Source: an uncultured Pseudomonadota bacterium
GTDB lineage: Bacteria > Pseudomonadota > Gammaproteobacteria > Methylococcales > Methylomonadaceae
Direction: 5' to 3'
Length of the DNA: 64,000 nt
NCBI GenBank assembly: GCA_903870545.1
Contig: CAIQDI010000032.1
Coordinates: 61,835 to 125,834, forward strand
The position numbers and the translations under genes were made by a program. The notes under the pieces were generated by a model, which searched no databases, was not told where the DNA came from, and saw only the letters and a list, made by a program, of their open reading frames with translations. Shown one piece after another: positions 57,370-64,000 of this stretch (its first letter is position 1; each line of letters starts with the position of its first letter).

Positions 57370-59088
57370 CTAGCGTGGCATAGGCTGCAATAAATTCTTC
57401 AAAATTTCTTTTTCTGAGTCGTTTAAACCGACTGTATCGGCTTGAATTTGTAATTTATCCAAACGGTTTTTACGTTCTTGCAAAATCAGTTGATTTAACG
57501 CGCCGATAAACTCAGCTTCAATACTTTCTTCTGGCAACGGAATCGGTAGAAATGCCAACGTATTAAGCATTTTTTCTTTCGGCTGATTGCGATAATATTC
57601 TAATAATTGCGCGGTCGTGGCGGGTTTTTCAGCACAAATAGTTTGCACAATTTTTTTAAACGTTTCAATTCCCGCAAAATCCAACACTTGCCAATCAATT
57701 GGATTTTCGACTAATTTTTCAGACAATATCGGATTTTGAACCAGTAACGCTAACGTCCAACGCGGTAGGGAAGGGCGTTCATTTTTTTCGGTATAATCCG
57801 ACGATTTGCTGTTTTCTAATGCGGGAACAATCACTTCCAATTCTGTCAGCTCTTTTAATTTTGCCAACATTAGTTTTTTAAAATTTCCATTCACCAATTT
57901 GAACAAATAAGGTTTGGCTTGATGCGCGAGTTTGGCGCGACCTTCAATACTCGTTAAATTTAACGTCGCAGTCAAATGATTAAAAAAATACGCGGACACC
58001 ATTTCGGATTGTTCAATACGTTGCGTAAACGCTTCCACCCCTTCCGCACGCAATAAAGAATCGGGATCGTGTGCGGGTGGCAAAATTAAAACGCGCACTT
58101 GACGATCGTCGTTCAACACGGAAAACACCGCATCCATCGCTTTCCACGCGGCATCTTGACCGGCTTTATCGCCATCAAAACACACAATCACTTCGGGCGT
58201 AGAACGAAATAAAAGCTGTAATTGTGTCGCCGTTAAATTGGTTCCTAACGCGGCAACGGCGTAATCAATGCCAAATTGCGCCAACATAATCACGTCCATA
58301 TAACCTTCAACCAGCAAAATGCGTGACGGGCGGGCATTTTTTTTCAGTAATTCGTACAAACCGTAAACTTCGTTGCTTTTATGAAATAGCGGCGTTTCAG
58401 GCGAATTAAGATATTTCGGTTGTGAATCGTCCAGAACGCGCCCGCCAAAACCAATAACGTGACCGCGTTTATTGCGAATCGGAAACATAATGCGCTGGCG
58501 AAAACGGTCGTAATACTGTTCATTTTTATAGGCGAGCATTCCGGCTTCGCACAATAATTCGATATTATTGAACTGTGGCGCAAGGATTTGCCAACCGTCG
58601 GGCGCATAACCGACCATAAAATCACGCGCAATAATGCCTTGAATGCCGCGCCCTTTCAGGTAATCGATAGCGATTTTTTTTTGTGAATGTTGTTTGAGTT
58701 GTTCAATATAGAATGTGGCGATTTTTGCCATGATTTGCTGTAAATCGAGGAGTTTATTTTTAGCTTCCGGCTCGAAGTTGGTTTGATTTTCGTACGGAAT
58801 TTCGACGCCTGCGGCAGTCGCTAATTCTTCAATCGCTTCGACAAAACTGAGGTGATTAAACTCTATCAAAAAAGTAATGACGTTGCCGCCCACGCCACAA
58901 CCAAAGCAATGATAAAACTGCTTGTTACGACTGACGTTAAAACTGGGGCTTTTTTCGTTATGAAAAGGACAACGAGAGGTGTAATTGGAACCCGTTTTTT
59001 TTAAAGGGACGTGCGAGTCGATAATATCAACAATATCCACTCGCACTAAAAGATCATCAATGAATTGCCGTGGAATTTTACCTGACAT
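57370..59088 (-). CDS. dnaG: DNA primase
   Basis: DnaG makes RNA primers at the replication fork. The 572-residue protein has the CHC2 zinc finger (Cys40, His43, Cys61, Cys64 in RCPFHNEKSPSF and HCFGCGVGGN), the TOPRIM core with ILLVEGYMDVIMLAQFG and VICFDGDKAGQDAAWKA, and a C-terminal helicase-binding domain that is divergent. It follows yqeY by 21 bases. rpoD, the usual last gene of this operon, is absent. Confidence 0.97.
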   Translation of the reverse strand: MSGKIPRQFIDDLLVRVDIVDIIDSHVPLKKTGSNYTSRCPFHNEKSPSFNVSRNKQFYHCFGCGVGGNVITFLIEFNHLSFVEAIEELATAAGVEIPYENQTNFEPEAKNKLLDLQQIMAKIATFYIEQLKQHSQKKIAIDYLKGRGIQGIIARDFMVGYAPDGWQILAPQFNNIELLCEAGMLAYKNEQYYDRFRQRIMFPIRNKRGHVIGFGGRVLDDSQPKYLNSPETPLFHKSNEVYGLYELLKKNARPSRILLVEGYMDVIMLAQFGIDYAVAALGTNLTATQLQLLFRSTPEVIVCFDGDKAGQDAAWKAMDAVFSVLNDDRQVRVLILPPAHDPDSLLRAEGVEAFTQRIEQSEMVSAYFFNHLTATLNLTSIEGRAKLAHQAKPYLFKLVNGNFKKLMLAKLKELTELEVIVPALENSKSSDYTEKNERPSLPRWTLALLVQNPILSEKLVENPIDWQVLDFAGIETFKKIVQTICAEKPATTAQLLEYYRNQPKEKMLNTLAFLPIPLPEESIEAEFIGALNQLILQERKNRLDKLQIQADTVGLNDSEKEILKNLLQPMPR

Positions 59089-59109
59089 TTTGATGAATGG
59101 GCGACATCG

Positions 59110-59559
59110 CTATTCTGCGAATGCGGCTTTTATTTTCACGCTGACGAGAGACATATCGGCGCGACCTTGCATGGGTTCTTTTAATAACGCCATGACTTTT
59201 CCCATTTCTTTAATCGACGTTGCACCTGCATCGGCGACCGCTTGCGCGACCATGGCATCAATTTCGGCTTCGGTTAAAGGCTGGGGAAGAAAATCTTGAA
59301 TAATGACAATTTCGGCTGCTTCGATGTCGGCTAAGTCGAGTCGATTTCCGTCGGTATATTGACGAATCGATTCACGACGTTGTTTGACCATTTTGTCTAA
59401 AACGAGCAGAACACGGCTGTCGTCGAGTTCGATGCGTTCGTCAACTTCAATTTGTTTCACGCCCGCTAACATCAATCGAATCACGCCTAATCGCGCTTTT
59501 TCGCCACTTTTCATGGCGACTTTCATTTCGTTTTTAATGTGTGCTAATAATTCACTCAT
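59110..59559 (-). CDS. yqeY: GatB/YqeY-domain protein
   Basis: The 149-residue protein begins MSELLAHIKNEMKVAMKSGEKARLGVIRLMLAGVKQIEVDER and ends with the YqeY helical domain (ADAGATSIKEMGKVMALLKEPMQGRADMSLVSVKIKAAF). The domain resembles the tRNA-binding tail of GatB. Function is not known. It sits between rpsU and dnaG as in many proteobacteria, 3 bases after rpsU. Confidence 0.94.
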   Translation of the reverse strand: MSELLAHIKNEMKVAMKSGEKARLGVIRLMLAGVKQIEVDERIELDDSRVLLVLDKMVKQRRESIRQYTDGNRLDLADIEAAEIVIIQDFLPQPLTEAEIDAMVAQAVADAGATSIKEMGKVMALLKEPMQGRADMSLVSVKIKAAFAE

Positions 59560-59562
59560 GAA

Positions 59563-59796
59563 TTAAAGCGCAGGACGACCACGACGTAAATTTTTCAACG
59601 CATAACGTTCACGCGCCAATTTTTTCAAATGACGTTTAACCGCTGCGGCACCTTTGCGTTTACGTTCGGTGGTGGGTTTTTCGTAGGCTTCACGACGACG
59701 AACTTCAGCCAAAACACCGGCTTTTTCGCACGCGCGTTTGAAGCGACGAATCGCGATGTCGAAAGGTTCATTTTCTTTAAGTTTTACTGATGGCAT
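59563..59796 (-). CDS. rpsU: 30S ribosomal protein S21
   Basis: The 77-residue basic protein has [41 protein letters not shown] and a Lys/Arg-rich tail, the S21 pattern. It is slightly longer than E. coli S21 (71) because of a C-terminal RRGRPAL. It is the first gene of rpsU-yqeY-dnaG. Confidence 0.97.
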   Translation of the reverse strand: MPSVKLKENEPFDIAIRRFKRACEKAGVLAEVRRREAYEKPTTERKRKGAAAVKRHLKKLARERYALKNLRRGRPAL

Positions 59797-59834
59797 AGAA
59801 TAATTCCAGTTATATTAAGATGATAAAACAGGTT

Positions 59835-59895
59835 CGGCGGCACAATTACCGCCTAAATTGAACGGCTAATTGTACCTTATTTCACTAATTTTCAA
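59835..59895 (-). promoter_or_regulatory. Putative rpsU promoter and leader hairpin
   Basis: On the minus strand, TTGAAA (forward 59895-59890) and TACAAT (forward 59874-59869) are 15 bases apart, slightly short of optimal. Downstream, GGCGG/CCGCC (forward 59836-59840 and 59849-59853) forms a hairpin in the rpsU 5' leader. The rest of 59897-60047, between the divergent promoters, shows nothing recognisable. Confidence 0.4.
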
Positions 59896-60047
59896 AAACA
59901 CAATGTCGGTTTGTCAGTGTCAAGACGTTTTAATGAGTTCAAAAAACTAAAAACCTGACGGCGCAACGCACTGAAAGACCGTGGCATTTTGTTAAAAAGT
60001 TTGTGCAACCACTCGATTCTAAATATGATTCTGCAAACTTCACTTTT

Positions 60048-60053
60048 TATAAT
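60048..60053 (+). promoter_or_regulatory. -10 element for tsaD
   Basis: TATAAT at 60048-60053, only 11 bases from the tsaD ATG, so the transcript would be nearly leaderless. No clear -35 was found at 16-18 bases. Confidence 0.4.
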
Positions 60054-60064
60054 TTAAAAACTCA

Positions 60065-61066
60065 ATGTATATTTTAGGCATCGAAACGTCGTGCGATGAA
60101 ACGGGCGTGGCAATTTACCATTCGGAACGCGGTTTAATTCATCATTTACTTTATAGTCAAATCGACATGCACAGCGAATACGGCGGCGTGGTGCCAGAGC
60201 TTGCGTCGCGCGATCATATTCGGAAGTTGATTCCGTTGATTAAACAAATTCTGCACGAAAGTAATTTAACGTCGAAAAATATCACGGCGATTGCATACAC
60301 CGCTGGGCCTGGATTGATGGGCGCGTTGTTAGTCGGCGCAGCAACCGCGCAAAGTTTAGCTTTCGCGTGGCAAATTCCCGCCGTCGCCGTGCATCATTTG
60401 GAAGGACATTTGCTTGCGCCAATGTTGGAAGAAAATCCGCCTGAGTTTCCATTTGTGGCGTTGCTGATTTCAGGCGGGCATACGTTATTGGTGCAAGTGA
60501 CTGACGTGGGAAATTATGAATTACTGGGTGAATCGTTGGACGATGCAGCGGGCGAAGCCTTTGATAAAACCGCGAAATTATTGGGTTTGGGTTATCCCGG
60601 TGGCGCGAAATTGGGAGAATTAGCCAAATTGGGGCAAGCACGTTTTCGTTTTCCGCGTCCGATGACGGACAGACCAGGATTAGATTTTAGTTTTAGCGGC
60701 TTAAAAACATTTGCGCTGAATACGTTTCAAGCAAGTCAGCAAACTGACCAAGATAAAGCAGATATTGCGTTGGCTTTTCAGGATGCGGTGGCGGATACAT
60801 TAGCCATTAAATGCCGTCGGGCGTTGCAAAAAACAGGTTTAAAAAAATTAGTCGTTGCCGGTGGCGTGAGTGCAAATACACAAATTCGCGCAACGCTCAC
60901 TGAAATGGTCACAAAAGAAAGTGGCAAAATTTATTTCCCACGATTGGAATTTTGTACGGATAACGGCGCAATGATTGCGTATGCGGGTTATCAACGTTTT
61001 CTTATGGGAGAGTTGCAGAACTTAGCAATTTTAGCAAAACCGCGCTGGGCAATGAACGAATTATGA
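60065..61066 (+). CDS. tsaD: tRNA threonylcarbamoyladenosine transferase TsaD
   Basis: TsaD transfers the threonylcarbamoyl group onto A37 of ANN-decoding tRNAs. The 333-residue protein starts [18 protein letters not shown], has the iron-binding [13 protein letters not shown] and [48 protein letters not shown] and [14 protein letters not shown]. It is divergent from rpsU-yqeY-dnaG, the standard arrangement, and is followed by the tRNA-Lys gene. Confidence 0.98.
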   Translation: MYILGIETSCDETGVAIYHSERGLIHHLLYSQIDMHSEYGGVVPELASRDHIRKLIPLIKQILHESNLTSKNITAIAYTAGPGLMGALLVGAATAQSLAFAWQIPAVAVHHLEGHLLAPMLEENPPEFPFVALLISGGHTLLVQVTDVGNYELLGESLDDAAGEAFDKTAKLLGLGYPGGAKLGELAKLGQARFRFPRPMTDRPGLDFSFSGLKTFALNTFQASQQTDQDKADIALAFQDAVADTLAIKCRRALQKTGLKKLVVAGGVSANTQIRATLTEMVTKESGKIYFPRLEFCTDNGAMIAYAGYQRFLMGELQNLAILAKPRWAMNEL

Positions 61067-61084
61067 TAAAAATGAAAATTAACG

Positions 61085-61113
61085 TTTACATTTTTAAAAA
61101 TAGACAGTATAAT
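61085..61113 (+). promoter_or_regulatory. Sigma-70 promoter of tRNA-Lys
   Basis: TTTACA (61085-61090), a 17-base AT-rich spacer, and TATAAT (61108-61113). The first base of the mature tRNA is 15 bases after the -10. It is one of the best promoters in the window. Confidence 0.85.
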
Positions 61114-61127
61114 TACCCTTCTTTTTA

Positions 61128-61203
61128 GGGTCGTTAGCTCAGCCGGTAGAGCACCGCACTTTTAATGCGATGGTCGTGCGTTCGAATCGCACACGACCCA
61201 CCA
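61128..61203 (+). tRNA. tRNA-Lys (anticodon UUU), CCA encoded
   Basis: The 76-base gene begins GGGTCGTTAGCTC and ends with the 7-bp acceptor partner ACGACCC, A73 and genomic CCA (61201-61203). The D stem is GCTC/GAGC, the T arm has GTTCGAATC, and the anticodon is TTT at 61161-61163 in loop CTTTTAA. The anticodon stem is CCGCA/TGCGA, so position 27-43 is a C-A mismatch. It is expressed from its own promoter and followed by a strong terminator. Confidence 0.97.
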
Positions 61204-61211
61204 ATAAATTC

Positions 61212-61246
61212 AAGGCTTGTGAGATTATCTTACAAGCCTTTTTTTT
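61212..61246 (+). terminator. Rho-independent terminator after tRNA-Lys
   Basis: AAGGCTTGTGAGA (61212-61224) pairs with TCTTACAAGCCTT (61228-61240) through 13 positions with one G-U pair and loop TTA, then six more T. The segment 61247-61394, up to the TpsB stop, holds nothing recognisable. Confidence 0.9.
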
Positions 61247-61394
61247 GTGGAGTCGTGTTAACCTACCCGATAACCACACACGATCACCCGATTTCGTCGT
61301 TGAAGCGTTTGTATATTGCGCCAAGTAATCACCAAACCAAGCAAAATGCGTCATAGCGAATCATCCCCGAACTGAATCGAGCATAACTTTTTTA

Positions 61395-63134
61395 TTAAAA
61401 ATAAACAGCCGCATTTAACAAAAATCGGTTTTCATCATGGGAACCTGAACTATCATTACCCACAACACTCATCCCCGCATTGTTGCCAATAGTGTGCGCC
61501 CATGTTCCACGAACTGAAAAACTATTTCCATGTGCGAAGTTAATACCAATTCCACTGCCGTACAAGTGGAAATCATTTAAACCAGATTTGCTAGTGACAT
61601 CATTTTTCCAACGTTTTTCGTGTAGAACAATATAGCCGCTATCAAAAAATCCAACTAATTGAACGGTTCCAATTTCTGACTTATACGGTACATCGTAACG
61701 CATTTCAAAATTCGTAACATAGCCACTGTCGCCGCTCGCTTCACCAGAAGGATAAGCGCGTACAGATGACGAGCCGCCTAAAACAAATTTTTCCGAACTG
61801 CTCAAATTACCGTCTGCCCACTGACCATTTGTGGCGAGAAATAAACTGAGGTTATCCGTTAATTTTTGCAAGCGTGTGTAATTGAAATTGTGCTTATCGT
61901 AAATACCTCGAGATTTCGCAGAACTTGAATCGGCGGCGCGTTCTTTGTCCAAGAATAAATCGACATTTCCGACGGAGACATCATACGAAAATTGATTTAA
62001 CCCGACGACACCCCAAAAATGATCCATATATTGTCCATTCACGCCGACTTTACCGCTGTCAATTTGCTTTTCGCTAGTGATGACATTCATACTGGAATCG
62101 TGCATCGCTTTAATTGTGTAATCGGCAGAACCCGAAAAAGTAAAGGTGCGTGACTTAATAAACGGATAACTCAAACCGATGCCACCGGTTTGTGCCACAC
62201 CGGCACTATCGAGTTTCCGTAGTTCGCGCCCCACGCTGTAATCCAAATAACTGTAACGAGTGTTAAGTTGTAAACCGTTGTAACCAATCGGCGCACTAAA
62301 TGAAATGCGACCTAGATTTAAATTTTCCGCGTGCGTGCTACCGACACTAAATAGCTCGCCAATACCAAAAGGATCATTAACACTAACATTGAAATTCCCA
62401 ACCCAAGTACCCGTATAATGGCTTCCGGTATCATCGAGAGTCGCATTACCTTTGATTAAATTACCTTCTTTCACATTCAAACCTAAGCGACTGGTGCCGG
62501 CTTTTTTGCCTTTTTCCAAAGCTGTTTTCGCTTGAATACCGGGCAACTCGTTCAATAATAATAACGTGCGATTTAAATTATCGCCCTGTAACGTATCACC
62601 GCTAATGATGTAGCGCATTCGTTCTTGAATTACATCGTTGTTAAGTCGTGTATCCGGCGCACGTTCAATAGTAATGCTTTGACCTTCGTCGTTGATTTCC
62701 AAATGTCCTTGTATGATAGTGATTTGGATGTGACCTTCGGTGACATCTTGTTTCGGCAAATAGGCTTTCGTGAGCAACCAACCTTTGGCTTTCAAGTGTT
62801 GACTAATAAGATTGGTAAGTTTTTGAAGTTGTGCAAAATCAAGGCGTTGACCTATTGCATCGGCCACTAACGCCTGTAAAACCTCTCTACTTTCTAGCGA
62901 TTCACCGCCGTTAATCACGATACTTTTCACGGCAATCGTGACACCTTTTTCGGGAGCCTCTAAAACTTCTGGTTCTTCATACGTTTCGGGTGGTGGAAAA
63001 TGGTCGAGTTTAGGTGTATTTAACTCTTGTTGACGAAGAATTTGTCCCGCATCAGGTACTGAAATATCAGGCGGTTGAGCGATGCACAACACTGGAATTA
63101 AGCTAATTAGTATAAAAAAATATAAGCGCATCAT
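61395..63134 (-). CDS. Two-partner secretion transporter (TpsB, ShlB/FhaC/HecB family)
   Basis: The protein exports a large TpsA exoprotein across the outer membrane. Starting at 63134 it has 579 residues: a signal peptide (MMRLYFFILISLIPVLCIA), a Pro-rich linker (about 20-70), POTRA domains (ITVAVKS-type strand near 75, KGWLLTKAYLPKQDVTEGHIQI) and a 16-strand barrel. The barrel includes NVSVNDPFGIGELFSVG, the loop-6 region with VRAYPSGEASGDSGYV (VRGY/F-like) and a terminal FLLNAAVYF ending in Phe. An open frame continues upstream to 63356, but that stretch crosses an insertion-sequence remnant and lacks signal-peptide character, so it was excluded. The TpsA partner may be the partial gene at 63925. 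Confidence 0.88.
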   Translation of the reverse strand: MMRLYFFILISLIPVLCIAQPPDISVPDAGQILRQQELNTPKLDHFPPPETYEEPEVLEAPEKGVTIAVKSIVINGGESLESREVLQALVADAIGQRLDFAQLQKLTNLISQHLKAKGWLLTKAYLPKQDVTEGHIQITIIQGHLEINDEGQSITIERAPDTRLNNDVIQERMRYIISGDTLQGDNLNRTLLLLNELPGIQAKTALEKGKKAGTSRLGLNVKEGNLIKGNATLDDTGSHYTGTWVGNFNVSVNDPFGIGELFSVGSTHAENLNLGRISFSAPIGYNGLQLNTRYSYLDYSVGRELRKLDSAGVAQTGGIGLSYPFIKSRTFTFSGSADYTIKAMHDSSMNVITSEKQIDSGKVGVNGQYMDHFWGVVGLNQFSYDVSVGNVDLFLDKERAADSSSAKSRGIYDKHNFNYTRLQKLTDNLSLFLATNGQWADGNLSSSEKFVLGGSSSVRAYPSGEASGDSGYVTNFEMRYDVPYKSEIGTVQLVGFFDSGYIVLHEKRWKNDVTSKSGLNDFHLYGSGIGINFAHGNSFSVRGTWAHTIGNNAGMSVVGNDSSGSHDENRFLLNAAVYF

Positions 63135-63224
63135 CACGTCACTCTGTACCCATGGTACAAATGGATTGTAAAACAAAAAATAAAAAATACTCTTCTGAAA
63201 GACGGTAGTCCAAAAATATTCTTT

Positions 63225-63328
63225 GCATCCTCCCTGCCCTAAAGGGAATGCGTATTTTACAACTTTCACTAACACGTTCGAGGCTTCACTATGACGGCTT
63301 GGTTTTCGCTGATATAGATTTGAAGCCT
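63225..63328 (-). mobile_element. Probable IS200/IS605-type right-end (omega-RNA-like) remnant without tnpB
   Basis: On the minus strand, GCAT...TCCCT (forward 63251-63248 and 63247-63243) pairs with AGGGA...ATGC across CTTTAGGGC-type loop bases (forward 63225-63251), giving the GCATTCCCTTTAGGGCAGGG hairpin. It is preceded by a longer fold with AGGCTTCA (63281-63288) and TGAAGCCT (63321-63328). This layout and sequence resemble the 3' end of IS200/IS605-type elements, where the TnpB guide RNA ends. No tnpA or tnpB was found. It lies directly upstream of the TpsB gene. Confidence 0.45.
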
Positions 63329-63428
63329 GTACTAACTGGCGGTGATAGTAACACAAAGCTGAAGAATATCACCACTATGAAGGTTGAGATAGCTATGCAT
63401 CGGAGTTCATAGTTGGATGGCTCTTTTC

Positions 63429-63548
63429 TTAAAAATAAACAGCGGTATTTAACAAAAATTGGCTTTTAGTATTGCTGACAATGGCATTCGCCCATGTTCC
63501 ATAAACTGAAAAACTATTTTCATGGGCGAAGCTGATGCCAATTTAACA
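63429..63548 (-). pseudogene. Remnant of a second TpsB gene (3' end only)
   Basis: On the minus strand this reads IGISFAHENSFSVYGTWANA...FLLNTAVYF and stop, matching the last strands of the TpsB at 61395 (IGINFAHGNSFSVRGTWAHT...FLLNAAVYF). The copy has a shorter final loop. In-frame stops and unrelated sequence lie upstream. It points to a duplicated or replaced TpsB gene, of which only about 120 bases remain. Confidence 0.75.
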
Positions 63549-63573
63549 GCCAACAATTTGGGTTAGTTGATTG

Positions 63574-63633
63574 GTTTGGTCAGTGACAATTTATTCCCAA
63601 TAAGTTTGGCAAGTGACAATTTATTGCCAGTAG
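63574..63633. repeat. Two tandem 30-bp repeats
   Basis: Units at 63574-63603 and 63604-63633 share GTTTGG, GTGACAATTTATT and CCA in phase. A second short direct repeat (GCTGTTCAACA) lies at 63649-63659 and 63676-63686. The function is not known; transposon-end binding sites are one possibility. Confidence 0.6.
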
Positions 63634-63790
63634 ATAAAGCTGAAACAGGCTGTTCAACAGGTAGAAGCGAAATGTGCTGTTCAACAAATTTACTCTGCAC
63701 ATATATCCAAAGATTTTCTTTAACCTCCGCTTTTTTATCACTCGTTTCCAAGCGATAACTCGCTGAAAAATCAGCTACCCAGTCAGGACT

Positions 63791-63868
63791 ACCTCATTAG
63801 AATTCACATATAAAACTTGGAGAGATGATATTTTAGCTGAAATCCTGGCGCAGGTTTTCTAATGAGGT
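63791..63868. repeat. 78-bp segment with perfect 12-bp inverted ends
   Basis: ACCTCATTAGAA (63791-63802) and TTCTAATGAGGT (63857-63868) are perfect inverted repeats around 54 bases with no coding sense. It may be a small insertion-sequence derivative or a large hairpin downstream of the partial gene at 63925. The rest of 63634-63924 holds no supported gene. Confidence 0.55.
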
Positions 63869-63924
63869 GACCCTGTGGCTATGTTGTATCGCTGCAATAA
63901 ATTTTTTCATAATTTTCAGTTAGA

Positions 63925-64000
63925 TTAGTGGTTGTTTGACGGAATGGTTGAGTTATTTTGATTTCCAGCGGCTTTGCCCGCTGATTCAGCACGTTCAGCT
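63925..64000 (-). CDS. C-terminal end of an unidentified gene, possibly TpsA exoprotein
   Basis: An open frame entering from the right edge ends at TAA (63927-63925) and reads AERAESAGKAAGNQNNSTIP plus SNNH. Such Ala/Gly/Asn-rich tails are plausible for large exported proteins, and a TpsA gene is expected upstream of tpsB. With only 24 residues the identity cannot be tested here. Confidence 0.3.
   Translation of the reverse strand, partial: AERAESAGKAAGNQNNSTIPSNNH

Noticed and set aside
61139..61354. Open frame on the minus strand ending in GRVRFERTTIALKVRCSTG
   Set aside because: It runs across the tRNA-Lys gene and its terminator; this peptide is a known artefact of reading a tRNA gene backwards.
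63135..63356. N-terminal extension of the TpsB reading frame
   Set aside because: It crosses the insertion-sequence-like hairpins, has no signal-peptide character, and a good signal peptide begins at 63134.
63563..63751. 62-residue frame with a 10-residue internal repeat (GNKLSLAKLI/GNKLSLTKPI)
   Set aside because: It needs a TTG start without a ribosome site, and the repeat is explained by the two 30-bp DNA repeats; no family was recognised.

Overview
The window looks like the chromosome of a gammaproteobacterium of low to moderate GC. Its housekeeping blocks follow gammaproteobacterial order: ndk-rlmN-pilW...hisS-yfgM-bamB-der, yajC-secD-secF, rpsU-yqeY-dnaG divergent from tsaD, ispA-dxs, and mutL beside an AMIN amidase and tsaE. 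Several Uma2, DUF2442 and DUF4160 genes and a SPINDLY/OGT-type TPR glycosyltransferase recall filamentous sulfur oxidisers and methanotrophs (Thiotrichales, Methylococcales). The sequence alone does not settle genus or order.

Layout. 1-2742: a YgfX-like gene, a lytic transglycosylase lipoprotein, trpC and nadC. 2739-7350: an accessory island upstream of nadC with a GIY-YIG-like protein, a RelE/RHH toxin-antitoxin pair, Uma2, a dynamin-like GTPase, a DUF4160/DUF2442 pair and paired palindromes. 7401-8558: a secreted DUF1566 protein. 8575-18859: tlpA-like, mutS, dxs, ispA, serS, a fused two-domain fluoride channel, orn and a flippase. 18913-21047: a poly-HAMP chemoreceptor with a small co-translated membrane protein. 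21136-28926: a close-packed minus-strand run joining sugar-modification genes (acetyltransferase, DegT aminotransferase, OGT-like transferase) to purK, purE, hemH and folE. 29163-34309: a hybrid kinase plus HD-GYP regulator. 34437-45584: Sec genes, ndk, and the rlmN to der block with a second DUF1566 gene where rodZ-ispG usually lie. 45599-50675: mutL, amidase, tsaE, panD and a UDP-glucuronate epimerase. 50672-53131: a one-polypeptide restriction-modification enzyme. 53181-61203: aas, a glycosyltransferase, a phosphoesterase, the primase operon, tsaD and tRNA-Lys. 61395-64000: a two-partner secretion locus with insertion-sequence debris.

Main discovery. The two secreted DUF1566 proteins (7401-8558 and 40007-40906) carry the signature of variable proteins of a diversity-generating retroelement (DGR). 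An indel-free block of 26 codons at each C-terminus differs at 29 bases, 24 of them at codon positions 1 or 2, and is flanked by 24 identical bases. Just upstream, differences are almost all silent. No reverse transcriptase or template repeat was seen in the window, so the retroelement would act on both genes in trans.

Other notable observations: a fluoride channel built from two CrcB repeats where the second has lost its first helix and its filter phenylalanines; a 35-bp near-identical sequence at the 3' ends of the GIY-YIG gene and of the restriction-modification gene, in both cases overlapping the next gene's start codon; a probable IS200/IS605 right-end remnant; and a decayed second TpsB tail.
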